The notes under the pieces are model-generated. The model saw nothing but the letters and a program-made list of their open reading frames with translations. It was not told the DNA's origin and ran no database searches. DNA of 64,000 nt from positions 1,736,001 through 1,800,000 of the forward strand of contig NZ_AP017569.1 in assembly GCF_002355655.1 (NCBI RefSeq), written 5' to 3'. This document shows, piece by piece, positions 44,405 through 51,852 of the stretch (its first letter is position 1; each line of letters starts with the position of its first letter). The translations under genes and the position numbers were made by a program. Source of the DNA: Halorubrum trapanicum. GTDB taxonomy: Archaea; Halobacteriota; Halobacteria; Halobacteriales; Haloferacaceae.

Positions 44405-45634
44405 TCACGTCCCCGGCCGCTCGCTTTCGCTCTCTAGCTCGATGTCGCGGTCGGCCTCGCGGGTCGCCGCCTCCTGCTTGCCGAGGTCGACGTCGCGGGC
44501 CGTGTCCGCGTCCCGCGTCTCGTCGGTCCGGAGGTCGCTGTCGGCCACGGTGTCGAGCTGTTCGAGCGCGCTCTCGATGTCCTCCAAGCCGAGCAGCTTC
44601 TCCGTCTCCTCGTCGAACTCCTTGCTATCCAGTCCTTCCATCTGCTGGACGTCGGAGCCGGAGAGCGCCTTCCCGTAGCGGCCGATGAGGCTGGTGAGCT
44701 CCTGCGGGAGGACGAACGTCGTCGACTCGCCTTTGCCGATCTCTTCTAAGGTCTCCATGCCGCGCTCGATGATGGCGCGCTCGCCCATCGACTCGGCGGA
44801 CCGTGCCCGCAGCACGGTCGAAATCGCGTCCCCCTGCGCTTCGAGGATCTGGCTCTGCTTTTCCCCCTGTGCGCGGATGATGTTGGACTGCTTGTCACCC
44901 TCGGCCTGCTCGACGGCGGAGCGGCGTTCCCCCTGCGCTTCGAGGATCATCGCGCGGCGGCGGCGCTCCGCGCCGGTCTGCTGCTCCATCGCGCGCTGGA
45001 CCTCCTGTGAGGGGCTCACCTCGCGGACCTCGACGGCCTCGACGCGGATCCCCCACTCGTCGGTGGGCTCGTCGAGCTCCTCGTTGATCCGGTCGTTGAT
45101 CAGCTCCCGCTGGGAGAGCGTGTCGTCGAGCTCCATGTCGCCGATGACGGCGCGGAGGGTCGTCTGCGCGAGGTTGGAGACGGCGTTCTTGTAGTCGTCG
45201 ACCTCTAGGAACGCCTTCTTGGCGTCCATCACCTTGATGTAGACGACCGCGTCGGCCGTCACGGGAGAGTTGTCCCGCGTGATCGCCGACTGGCTCGGCA
45301 CGTCGATCGTCTGCGTCCGCATGTCGAACGCGTACGTCCGCGAGACGAACGGCGGGATGACGTGGACGCCCGGTTCGAGCAGCTTCCGGTACTCCCCGAA
45401 GACGGTGAGCGCCTCCTTGTCGTAGGCGTCGACGATCTCCACGGCGCTGACGACCGTGACGGCCGCCAAAAGCACCGCGAGCGCCGCGACGCCGAAGACG
45501 AGGCTCTGTCCGAGGAGGGCGACGCCGACGAGGAGGGCGACGCCGAGCGCGAGGTACTGCCAGACCCCGTCCGGGATCTCTCCCAGCACCTCCTCCAGCT
45601 CGGCGGACTCGCCGCGCGGACCTTGTGTTCCCAT
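44405..45634 (-). CDS. SPFH/stomatin-like membrane protein
   Basis: This 409-residue protein has two adjacent hydrophobic stretches near the N-terminus (about 25-66). These are followed by an SPFH (band 7) domain (VHVIPPFVSRTYAFDMRTQTIDVPSQSAITRDN...) and a coiled coil rich in EAQGERRSAVEQAEGDKQ-type sequence. The C-terminal 100 residues are acidic and low in complexity. Stomatin-like proteins form oligomers on membranes and often work with proteases. No NfeD partner is adjacent. Confidence 0.92.
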   Translation of the reverse strand: MGTQGPRGESAELEEVLGEIPDGVWQYLALGVALLVGVALLGQSLVFGVAALAVLLAAVTVVSAVEIVDAYDKEALTVFGEYRKLLEPGVHVIPPFVSRTYAFDMRTQTIDVPSQSAITRDNSPVTADAVVYIKVMDAKKAFLEVDDYKNAVSNLAQTTLRAVIGDMELDDTLSQRELINDRINEELDEPTDEWGIRVEAVEVREVSPSQEVQRAMEQQTGAERRRRAMILEAQGERRSAVEQAEGDKQSNIIRAQGEKQSQILEAQGDAISTVLRARSAESMGERAIIERGMETLEEIGKGESTTFVLPQELTSLIGRYGKALSGSDVQQMEGLDSKEFDEETEKLLGLEDIESALEQLDTVADSDLRTDETRDADTARDVDLGKQEAATREADRDIELESESERPGT

Positions 45635-45795
45635 AGGTGAAGTTACGGCCCGACGCTGTTAACGGTTGGCACGAGTTTACGGGTCGACCCGCGCCCCGCC
45701 GGCCGATTCGTCATCCGCAGCGCCGGTCTCCGAGATACCGGAAACGTCGGCACGGGCCGGCCGGATTTAACTACGCAGCTGCGGAACGAGGATCT

Positions 45796-47100
45796 ATGCC
45801 ATCCGACGAAGGAGACGACGCCCCGAAGTTCAGCACGCGAAGCGTTCACGCCGGGGAGGACCCGGACCCGACGACGGGCGCCCGCGCGACGCCAATCTAC
45901 CAGACGACCGCCTACCAGTTCGACGACGCCGACCACGCCGCGGACCTCTTCGCCTTAGAGGAGGCCGGCAACGTCTACTCCCGGCTGATGAACCCGACCA
46001 ACGCCGCCCTCGAAGAGCGGATCGCCTCGCTGGAGGGCGGCGTCGGCGCGGTCGCGACCGCCTCGGGCATGGCCGCGCTCGACGTGACGACGTTCCTGCT
46101 CGCGTCCGCGGGCGACAACATCGTCTCGTCGTCAGCGCTGTACGGCGGCACCTACACCTACCTCACCCACTCCGTGGAGCGCCGCGGCGTCTCGACGCGG
46201 TTCGTCGACCCGCTCGACTACGAGGGGTACGCCGAGGCCATCGACGAGGACACCGCCTACGTCCACCTCGAGACGATCGGCAACCCCGCCCTCGTCACGC
46301 CCGACATCCAGCGGATCGCCGACATCGCGCACGACCACGGCGTCCCGCTGTTCGTCGACAACACGTTCGCGACGCCGTACCTCTGTCGCCCGCTCGAACA
46401 CGGCGCCGACCTCGTCTGGGAGTCGACGACGAAGTGGCTCACCGGCAACGGCACCACGGTCGGCGGCGTCGTCGTCGACGGCGGCTCGTTCCCGTGGGCC
46501 GACCACGCCGAGAAGTACCCGGAGATCGCGCAGGACAACCCCGCGTACCACGGGATCAACTTCGCCGAGCGGTTCGGCGACGCCGCCTTCACCTTCGCGG
46601 CGATCACCCGCGGGCTCCGCGACCTCGGTGACCAGCAGTCGCCGTTCGACGCGTGGAACACGCTCCAGCAGACGGAGTCGCTCCCGCTGCGGATGGACCG
46701 CCACTGCGAGAACGCGGGCGTCGTCGCCGAGTACCTCGAAGACCACGACGAGGTCGCGTGGGTGAACTACCCCGGCCTCGAGGACCACGAGACCCACGAG
46801 GAGGCGAGCGAGTACTTAGAAGGCGGCTACGGCGGCATGCTCACCTTCGGGCTGGAGGCCGGCTACGAGGCCGCGCGGGCGACCGTCGAGGAGGCGGACC
46901 TCGCCTCGCTGGTCGCGAACGTCGGCGACTCGAAGACGCTCGTCATCCACCCCGCGTCGACGACCCACCAGCAGCTGACGGACGAAGAGAAGGAGGCCGC
47001 GGGCGTCACCGACGACATGGTTCGCCTCTCGGTCGGCATCGAGGATCCCGCGGACATCGTCGCGGACCTGGAGGCCGCCATCGAGGCGGCGACCGCGTAA
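45796..47100 (+). CDS. metY: O-acetylhomoserine sulfhydrylase
   Basis: This 434-residue Cys/Met metabolism PLP enzyme converts O-acetylhomoserine and sulfide to homocysteine. Features are the start FSTRSVHAGEDPDPTTGARATPIYQTTAY, the SRLMNPTNAALEERIASLEGG segment and the PLP lysine in ESTTKWLTG. The C-terminal VIHPASTTHQQL is typical of MetY. The ATG at 45796 follows a family-like spacing. metX, often next to metY in haloarchaea, is not present; instead an AT-rich islet begins right after the stop. Confidence 0.95.
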   Translation: MPSDEGDDAPKFSTRSVHAGEDPDPTTGARATPIYQTTAYQFDDADHAADLFALEEAGNVYSRLMNPTNAALEERIASLEGGVGAVATASGMAALDVTTFLLASAGDNIVSSSALYGGTYTYLTHSVERRGVSTRFVDPLDYEGYAEAIDEDTAYVHLETIGNPALVTPDIQRIADIAHDHGVPLFVDNTFATPYLCRPLEHGADLVWESTTKWLTGNGTTVGGVVVDGGSFPWADHAEKYPEIAQDNPAYHGINFAERFGDAAFTFAAITRGLRDLGDQQSPFDAWNTLQQTESLPLRMDRHCENAGVVAEYLEDHDEVAWVNYPGLEDHETHEEASEYLEGGYGGMLTFGLEAGYEAARATVEEADLASLVANVGDSKTLVIHPASTTHQQLTDEEKEAAGVTDDMVRLSVGIEDPADIVADLEAAIEAATA

Positions 47101-47284
47101 CCGCGACCCGCTCGTTTCCGACGGTTTGGATATGCGATTCGAGCGACTGCGATATGTAGAAGTTGGTACTTAATCTCCATTCCGGCCAGCGACAACGTTA
47201 GGGTGGGTCGATAGTTCGACCTATTGGGGTTCGTTCCGATACTGTATTCTGTCATCCTGACTGTCTAACGACCGGTCGTCGACC

Positions 47285-47497
47285 TCAGGCGTCTAACTGG
47301 CCCGTGCATTCGTCACAAACGTACTGTAGTCGCCAGTCTTCTACGCTATCGACATCCAGCCCGATCTGCGTGTAGTGGAAGGGAGATTTGTGGGTCTCGT
47401 GGCCGCACAAGGGGTCTTCGGTCGCGTCTGGAATGTGTAATATGTCGTCCTCACCTCGGATCCAGTGTTCTTTGTCACCTGGTGGTGCTGGATGCAT
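47285..47497 (-). CDS. Cys-rich microprotein
   Basis: This 70-residue acidic protein has three cysteines and several histidines (LCGHETHKSPFHY and YVCDECTGQL), enough for one zinc site. It starts at ATG 47495-47497, directly after the TAG of the frame above it (TAGATG), with GGGAGGT about 10 nt upstream as a ribosome site. It lies in the AT-richer islet and is AT-richer than core genes. No family was recognised. Confidence 0.6.
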   Translation of the reverse strand: MHPAPPGDKEHWIRGEDDILHIPDATEDPLCGHETHKSPFHYTQIGLDVDSVEDWRLQYVCDECTGQLDA

Positions 47498-47743
47498 CTA
47501 CATTACCTCCCTGGGACAATCGGGGTTGCCACATTGAACGCCGCCGCTCGAATCGGCTGGGGAAAACTCGGCTGCGGTGGCGTTGATACCGTCCATCTCG
47601 GAGTTTCCTGGCCTCTGGGTCGTGATTCGCCCGATGGAATGGTTCCGGTGCTTCCGACTGAGACTCGCCTCGCTGACAATTCGGGCTTCTGAGACCCGCA
47701 GTTCTGAGATCCTTCCCTTCTTGCAGACTGGTATACATTGCAT
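47498..47743 (-). CDS. Possible small protein upstream of the Cys-rich microprotein
   Basis: This 81-residue frame starts MQCIPVCKKG and ends VQCGNPDCPREVM, with cysteine pairs at both ends that could bind zinc. It is followed immediately by the next ATG (TAGATG), suggesting coupling. A competing frame from the ATG at 47754-47756 has a better-looking N-terminus, so a frameshifted or mis-assigned gene is possible. A TATA-like CCCTATATAGGG lies about 30-40 nt upstream of both. Confidence 0.35.
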   Translation of the reverse strand: MQCIPVCKKGRISELRVSEARIVSEASLSRKHRNHSIGRITTQRPGNSEMDGINATAAEFSPADSSGGVQCGNPDCPREVM

Positions 47744-47775
47744 CGTGAAGATCCATCTTTAACCGTGTCTCGCTG

Positions 47776-47787
47776 CCCTATATAGGG
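47776..47787 (-). promoter_or_regulatory. TATA box of the microprotein pair
   Basis: CCCTATATAGGG is a perfect 12-bp palindrome containing TATATA, about 20-30 nt before the candidate starts at 47756 and 47743. Confidence 0.5.
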
Positions 47788-47945
47788 GGCGAAGACTGGT
47801 GACTTTTCTGAGGAACGGTTATCGATTAAATTGCTTGCGTACTCCCTTGGCCAGTGTCACATCAAGCCGGTTACGACACAGGGGATAGTAGGTCTCAGCG
47901 TTCGAGTTTGAGCGGTCTTTGGTTTGGAGCGATTGAGTTGGTCTG

Positions 47946-48191
47946 TCACTCGAAGGATTGGAGCGGGGTTTCTTCGGCCATCGTTTTGTAGATCTTTCCG
48001 TTGGAGTCTATCCACCCCAATTGTTCTTCTTTGAACATCGATCTGTAGATCGCCCCGTTGGAGTCTATCCACCCCAGTTGCTCTTCTTCGGCCATCGTCT
48101 TGTAGATCGCCCCGTTGGAGTCTATCCACCCCAGTTGCTCTTCTTCGGCCATCGTCTTGTAGATCGCCCCGTTGGAGTCTATCCATGCCAT
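47946..48191 (-). CDS. Small protein of 19-residue tandem repeats
   Basis: This 81-residue protein consists of four copies of a 19-residue unit, WIDSNGAIYKTMAEEEQLG, the last one incomplete. At DNA level the repeats are 57 bp long (48001, 48058, 48115 and 48172). The two units nearest the start are identical, and the others differ by substitutions that spare the DSNG-IYK core. It starts MAWIDSNG. No known fold was recognised; the repeat could form a small beta-solenoid or a set of short hairpins. A longer overlapping frame (47857-48558) is judged a shadow. Confidence 0.7.
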   Translation of the reverse strand: MAWIDSNGAIYKTMAEEEQLGWIDSNGAIYKTMAEEEQLGWIDSNGAIYRSMFKEEQLGWIDSNGKIYKTMAEETPLQSFE

Positions 48192-48402
48192 GTGACGTGT
48201 CGTCCTTTTGCGGGGGAAAGGATATTCTTATGGTTCGATAGCCGTATGTTGGTTTGACCCTTCCTAGTCTGCAATATCCTCGTGGCGAACCCTCAAGAAC
48301 GATTCTCATCGCATTCGGAGAATGTAAGCGGACGATGACGTGTCGACGGCCGACGAAATCGTCTGACGCAGTCTTTTTGACTGGCGTCCCGTGTTTCTCG
48401 GT

Positions 48403-48546
48403 ATGTACAATATGCCCGGACAGAGCTGTGCCTGTGGTGAGGATCAGCGTAACATGGCTCAGTACTGCAGCGATTGTGGAACCCAGAAACGGTGGATCGA
48501 TTGGGGGCACCACAGCCAAGTCTTCGAGTGTCCGGACTGTCAGTGA
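48403..48546 (+). CDS. Zinc-finger microprotein
   Basis: This 47-residue protein starts MYNMPGQSCACGEDQ. Six cysteines are arranged CAC, CSDC and CPDC, ending the protein at CPDCQ. The layout (CxC, CxxC, CxxC with a WGHH segment) suggests one or two zinc sites. The ATG at 48403 or 48412 can be used; a T-rich TCTTTTTGA box lies about 30 nt upstream. It is the third Cys-rich microprotein in 2 kb. Confidence 0.65.
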   Translation: MYNMPGQSCACGEDQRNMAQYCSDCGTQKRWIDWGHHSQVFECPDCQ

Positions 48547-48782
48547 GAGTTCCTCCACTCTTGAGAGGATGACACCGACCGACCTCGCTGAGATTGGGTG
48601 ACAATCCCGCCACGCTATTTACCCGGGGAGAGACCGGTTTACAGACCGACCGAATCAGGTACACTAAAATCTCAGGCTCTTGCCTAATTTGGTGAAACAA
48701 CTGTCTGAAGTGTGATATGGGAATGTGCGGAGTGATGAATATAGAGAATGTAGTCATCAATCTCTGTTAGCAGTACAGCTGA

Positions 48783-49004
48783 TTAGCAGCAGTTGCTTTC
48801 ATCGGGGTTCCACGCACATGCATTTCCCGTCGTCAGGCCATTTTCATCGATATATGCCGCCAGACACGCGTAGTTACAGAAGTACTGGGGGGACCCGCAG
48901 TTGTCGTCACAATCACGGACACAGATTGGATCGTGGTCGAAAATTTGGGAGTCACAGTACGCGCGAGGTTCGTTCGCATTCGGGGTCGCCACAGTCGTGG
49001 ACAT
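48783..49004 (-). CDS. Cys-rich protein with TRASH-like motif
   Basis: The product is 73 residues from the ATG at 49002-49004 (MSTTVATPNANEPRAY), or 90 from an earlier ATG. Nine cysteines are grouped as CVRDCDDNC, YFCNYACLAAYI and a CC end. The FC-x3-C-x2-AYI part resembles TRASH/MYM-like metal-binding hairpins (FCsxxC...F). It is probably metal-binding; the function is unknown. It belongs to the AT-richer islet of small proteins. Confidence 0.65.
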   Translation of the reverse strand: MSTTVATPNANEPRAYCDSQIFDHDPICVRDCDDNCGSPQYFCNYACLAAYIDENGLTTGNACAWNPDESNCC

Positions 49005-49167
49005 AGCTGACCTAGGAGTAGCGTCGCGGAAAACGTTTCGTGAGATACGCTTCATCTTGAGACCGATACGCGCTCTACGTTCAACACGCCTTTATGAACA
49101 TATCACCAGTTGAGGATTCCAACAGAGCCAACCGGTGTTTCTCCCGTCGAGCTATCGTCCTCCCGAC

Positions 49168-50346
49168 TTACTCCTCGAACCCCTCTTCCCACCGGAACGT
49201 CCCGTTCCGCTGGACGACCTCGCCGTCGACCTCCATCCGGGAGTCGGCGCTCACGTCCGTGATCATGTCGACGTGGACCGCGCTGTCGTTGCCCGACTCC
49301 CCCTCGGACAGGCAGGCGTCGTAGGCGCGGCCGACCGCGAGGTGGACGGTGTCGCCCATCTTCTCGTCGAAGAGGATCGAGTCGGTGAACCGGTCGATAC
49401 CGCGGTTCATCCCGATGCCGAGCTCGCCCAGCCGCCGGGCGCCCGGGTCGGTGTCGAGGATGTCGGCCAGCGCGTCCTCGCCCGCCTCGGCCGCGAAGTC
49501 GACGACCTGCCCGCCCTCGAAGACGAGGTGGACGTTCCGAACGCGGGTCGCGTCGATGGTCATCGGCACGTCGAAGAACGCCTCGCCCTCGGTGTCGTAC
49601 GGCGCCGTGAACACCTCGCCGCTCGGGAGGTTGTGGGAGTCGTACGCGACGGAGGCGGCGGAGTTGACCGCGGTGCGGCCCGCGATCGACATCGTCACGT
49701 CGGTGTCGGGCGCGCCGTCGCGCTCGGTGACGATCCGGACCTCCTCACCCGCGTCGAGGATCTCCTTCATCTGCGCCATCTCCTCGGCGAGCGACTCCCA
49801 GTCGCGGAGGACCGCGTCGTAGACGAAGTCGCGGTACTCCTCGTAGGCCATCCCCGCCTGCTGGGCGAGGGAGCGGGTGGGGTGGACCGTCGACACCCAG
49901 TCGGTGTCCATTCGCGCCTCGCGGACGCCCTGCCGCGCTTTCGCGTACGCCTGCCGTGTCTTCCGGCCGACGTCCGCGGTCGCGGTGGTGTTGCGCCCGC
50001 CCCCGATCCGGAGGTACGCGTCGGCCGCCTCGAACATCGCGCGCTCGACCTCGGGGTCCGCGTCGAAGTCGTCGGCCTCGACCGCGGCGTCGGCTCCGGT
50101 TTCGGCGTCGTCGTCGTCGGCCTCGCCCTCGACCCTCGCCTCGACCCCTTTTAAATAAGCGCGGGAGACCTCGCTCGACCCGTACAGGGCCGTGACGTTC
50201 GCCCCGCGCTCGCCGAGCGCCTCGGCGACCGCGACGCCCAGCTCGTGGGCGTCCTCCGCCACGCTGACGACGACGTCGTCGCCGGCCTCGACCCGCGCGC
50301 TCCAGTCGACGAGCACTTCGGCGTGCTCGCGTACGCGTTCGTCCAT
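49168..50346 (-). CDS. M29 family aminopeptidase
   Basis: This 392-residue metallo-aminopeptidase of the AmpS/T (M29) family starts MDERVREHAEVLVDWS. Metal-site regions are near the C-terminal third (NLPSGEVFTAPYDTEGE and ELGIGMNRGI...FDEKMGDTVHLAVG...HVDMI). An acidic insertion of about 30 residues lies near residue 75. The ATG at 50344-50346 follows a TATA box at the leaderless distance; 19 upstream residues in frame are not family-like. It trims peptides in the cytoplasm. Confidence 0.93.
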   Translation of the reverse strand: MDERVREHAEVLVDWSARVEAGDDVVVSVAEDAHELGVAVAEALGERGANVTALYGSSEVSRAYLKGVEARVEGEADDDDAETGADAAVEADDFDADPEVERAMFEAADAYLRIGGGRNTTATADVGRKTRQAYAKARQGVREARMDTDWVSTVHPTRSLAQQAGMAYEEYRDFVYDAVLRDWESLAEEMAQMKEILDAGEEVRIVTERDGAPDTDVTMSIAGRTAVNSAASVAYDSHNLPSGEVFTAPYDTEGEAFFDVPMTIDATRVRNVHLVFEGGQVVDFAAEAGEDALADILDTDPGARRLGELGIGMNRGIDRFTDSILFDEKMGDTVHLAVGRAYDACLSEGESGNDSAVHVDMITDVSADSRMEVDGEVVQRNGTFRWEEGFEE

Positions 50347-50370
50347 TATCCGGTGTGTGGCGGGGGAGCG

Positions 50371-50378
50371 GTAAATCG
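50371..50378 (-). promoter_or_regulatory. TATA box of the M29 aminopeptidase gene
   Basis: The minus strand reads CGATTTAC about 25-32 nt before the ATG at 50346. Confidence 0.45.
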
Positions 50379-50413
50379 GTGCCGGGACGGTCGAACCGGT
50401 CACCCCCGGCCGG

Positions 50414-51226
50414 TCAGATCAACACCTCGGCGTCGGTGAGGAGGGTTCGTTTCGCTCGTTTCGCCTCCGACCCCTCCGAGACGATGCTTGGCGTCGTGGC
50501 CGGCTCGTCGAATCGGTCCGGGTCCGGAGTGCGGGAGTCGAGTAGCTCCGCGAACGTCGGTCCCTGTCGTCCGGTGAGATGGATGAACCCGCCGTAACGC
50601 CGCCGCTCGATCGGCGTCGTGTCCGGGTCCGGGAACGCCTCGCGAATACAGCCGACCCTCTCGCGGAGATACTCCGCGGCCTCATGCTGGGAGTACTGGC
50701 TGTCCGCGTAGTACTGTTCCCGACCGCGATCCGTGAGGTCCGCGTCCGCGAGCGCGGCGGACTCGTACCGAACCGCGTCCGCGCCGATCTCACCGCTGAG
50801 GAAACTGAGGTTCACCGTGAAACTGTCGGGGTACCGCAGGATCAACAGAAAGAAGATCTGGTCGTCGACGGTGTAGCGCTCCTGTAAGCGGTAGTAACAC
50901 TCCAGGTAGTACGCCGCGAGCGCCCCGATCCAGTCGTCGCGTTCCCCGTCGAGGTAGGCGGTCGCGACGTCGTAGTACTCCTCGCCGGCGACCTGCTGGA
51001 GGCGGTGCTCGAAGCTCCGTCGCATCTCCTTTAGCTCGTCCTCGTACACCTCCGTCAGCGGGACGTCCGGATCGTCGAGCAGCCGGCTCTTTCGCTCGCC
51101 GGCGTCCGCGATCCGGCTCATATTCTCGTGGAGGTCCCGCTCCGCCTCCGCATCGGGGAGGGGAATTCGGACCGCCTGTCGGCGCAGCATGTCCGCTCCG
51201 TCGTCCACCCGGTCGTGCCACTCCAT
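50414..51226 (-). CDS. Hypothetical protein
   Basis: This 270-residue, soluble acidic protein starts MEWHDRVDDGADML. It is mostly helical, with aromatic-rich stretches (GALAAYYLECYYRLQERYTVDDQIFFLLILRYPDSF). The C-terminal tail is polar. No family was recognised. The ATG at 51224-51226 lies about 25 nt after a TATA-like GATTTTAATA, which supports this start. It sits between two peptidase genes but is not obviously linked to them. Confidence 0.75.
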   Translation of the reverse strand: MEWHDRVDDGADMLRRQAVRIPLPDAEAERDLHENMSRIADAGERKSRLLDDPDVPLTEVYEDELKEMRRSFEHRLQQVAGEEYYDVATAYLDGERDDWIGALAAYYLECYYRLQERYTVDDQIFFLLILRYPDSFTVNLSFLSGEIGADAVRYESAALADADLTDRGREQYYADSQYSQHEAAEYLRERVGCIREAFPDPDTTPIERRRYGGFIHLTGRQGPTFAELLDSRTPDPDRFDEPATTPSIVSEGSEAKRAKRTLLTDAEVLI

Positions 51227-51250
51227 GCCGTCGCCATCGGGACAGGGAGG

Positions 51251-51260
51251 TATTAAAATC
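51251..51260 (-). promoter_or_regulatory. TATA box of the hypothetical gene at 50414-51226
   Basis: The minus strand reads GATTTTAATA, 25 nt before the ATG. Confidence 0.5.
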
Positions 51261-51320
51261 GGCCGGTGGCCGGCGTCGCGTCCCGGTCGAGCGGGCGATC
51301 GCACCTTCCCACCGCGGTCG

Positions 51321-51797
51321 TCACCCGGTGTCTCGGTGGACGGCCGCGAAGAGCCCGATCGCGAGCAGCGCGACGCCGACGAGCCCGCTGCCGAGCCTCG
51401 CCAGCCCGGCCGCCGGGGTCCGGTCCAGCCGGTCGCGCGAGTAGCTTCCGAGGACCCTGTACGACTCCCCGTCGACGCGCAGGTTGTCGAGGCCGGCGAG
51501 CCGGTCCGCGCAGTTCGCGTCGCCGAGGGCCCACTCTCCGGAGGTCGAGGCGCGTTCGAACAGGAGGTCGATCGATCCGGGCGCGACCCGATACCCGCGG
51601 ATCGAGACGGTGCGGCCGTCCGCGAGGGCGACCGCGGTGTCGGCGCACCGCGCGGGGAGGTCGCTGGCGTTCACGGCCGAGTGCTGGTCGAGCCCCGCGC
51701 CCGCCCGAAACGTCGCCTCCCAGCCGACGACGCTCACGTCCGCGATCAGGACGAGCAGGAGGAGGGCGCCCGGGACGGCGAGGAGCCTGCGGTCCAT
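51321..51797 (-). CDS. Membrane-anchored protein, unknown
   Basis: This 158-residue protein has an N-terminal hydrophobic helix (about 4-25) and a C-terminal one (about 132-152), with an extracytoplasmic-looking loop between them. The loop contains two cysteines (ARCADTA and DANCADR) that may form a disulfide. The start is MDRRLLAVPGALLLL. The family is unknown. Confidence 0.65.
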   Translation of the reverse strand: MDRRLLAVPGALLLLVLIADVSVVGWEATFRAGAGLDQHSAVNASDLPARCADTAVALADGRTVSIRGYRVAPGSIDLLFERASTSGEWALGDANCADRLAGLDNLRVDGESYRVLGSYSRDRLDRTPAAGLARLGSGLVGVALLAIGLFAAVHRDTG

Positions 51798-51852
51798 CGC
51801 GCCGGGCGGATAGCCCCGAGCGAACTATATGCTTTGTGTGGGCCGGGGGCCG

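Noticed and set aside
47946-48191. CRISPR array at the 57-bp repeats
   Set aside because: Units are contiguous with no unique spacers and encode a continuous protein; no cas genes are present.
47857-48558. 233-residue minus-strand frame over the repeat protein
   Set aside because: It reads the 57-bp repeats in a different frame giving basic RLQRGDLQDDGRRRATGVD repeats; the 81-residue frame is acidic as expected for a halophile and has a compact start.
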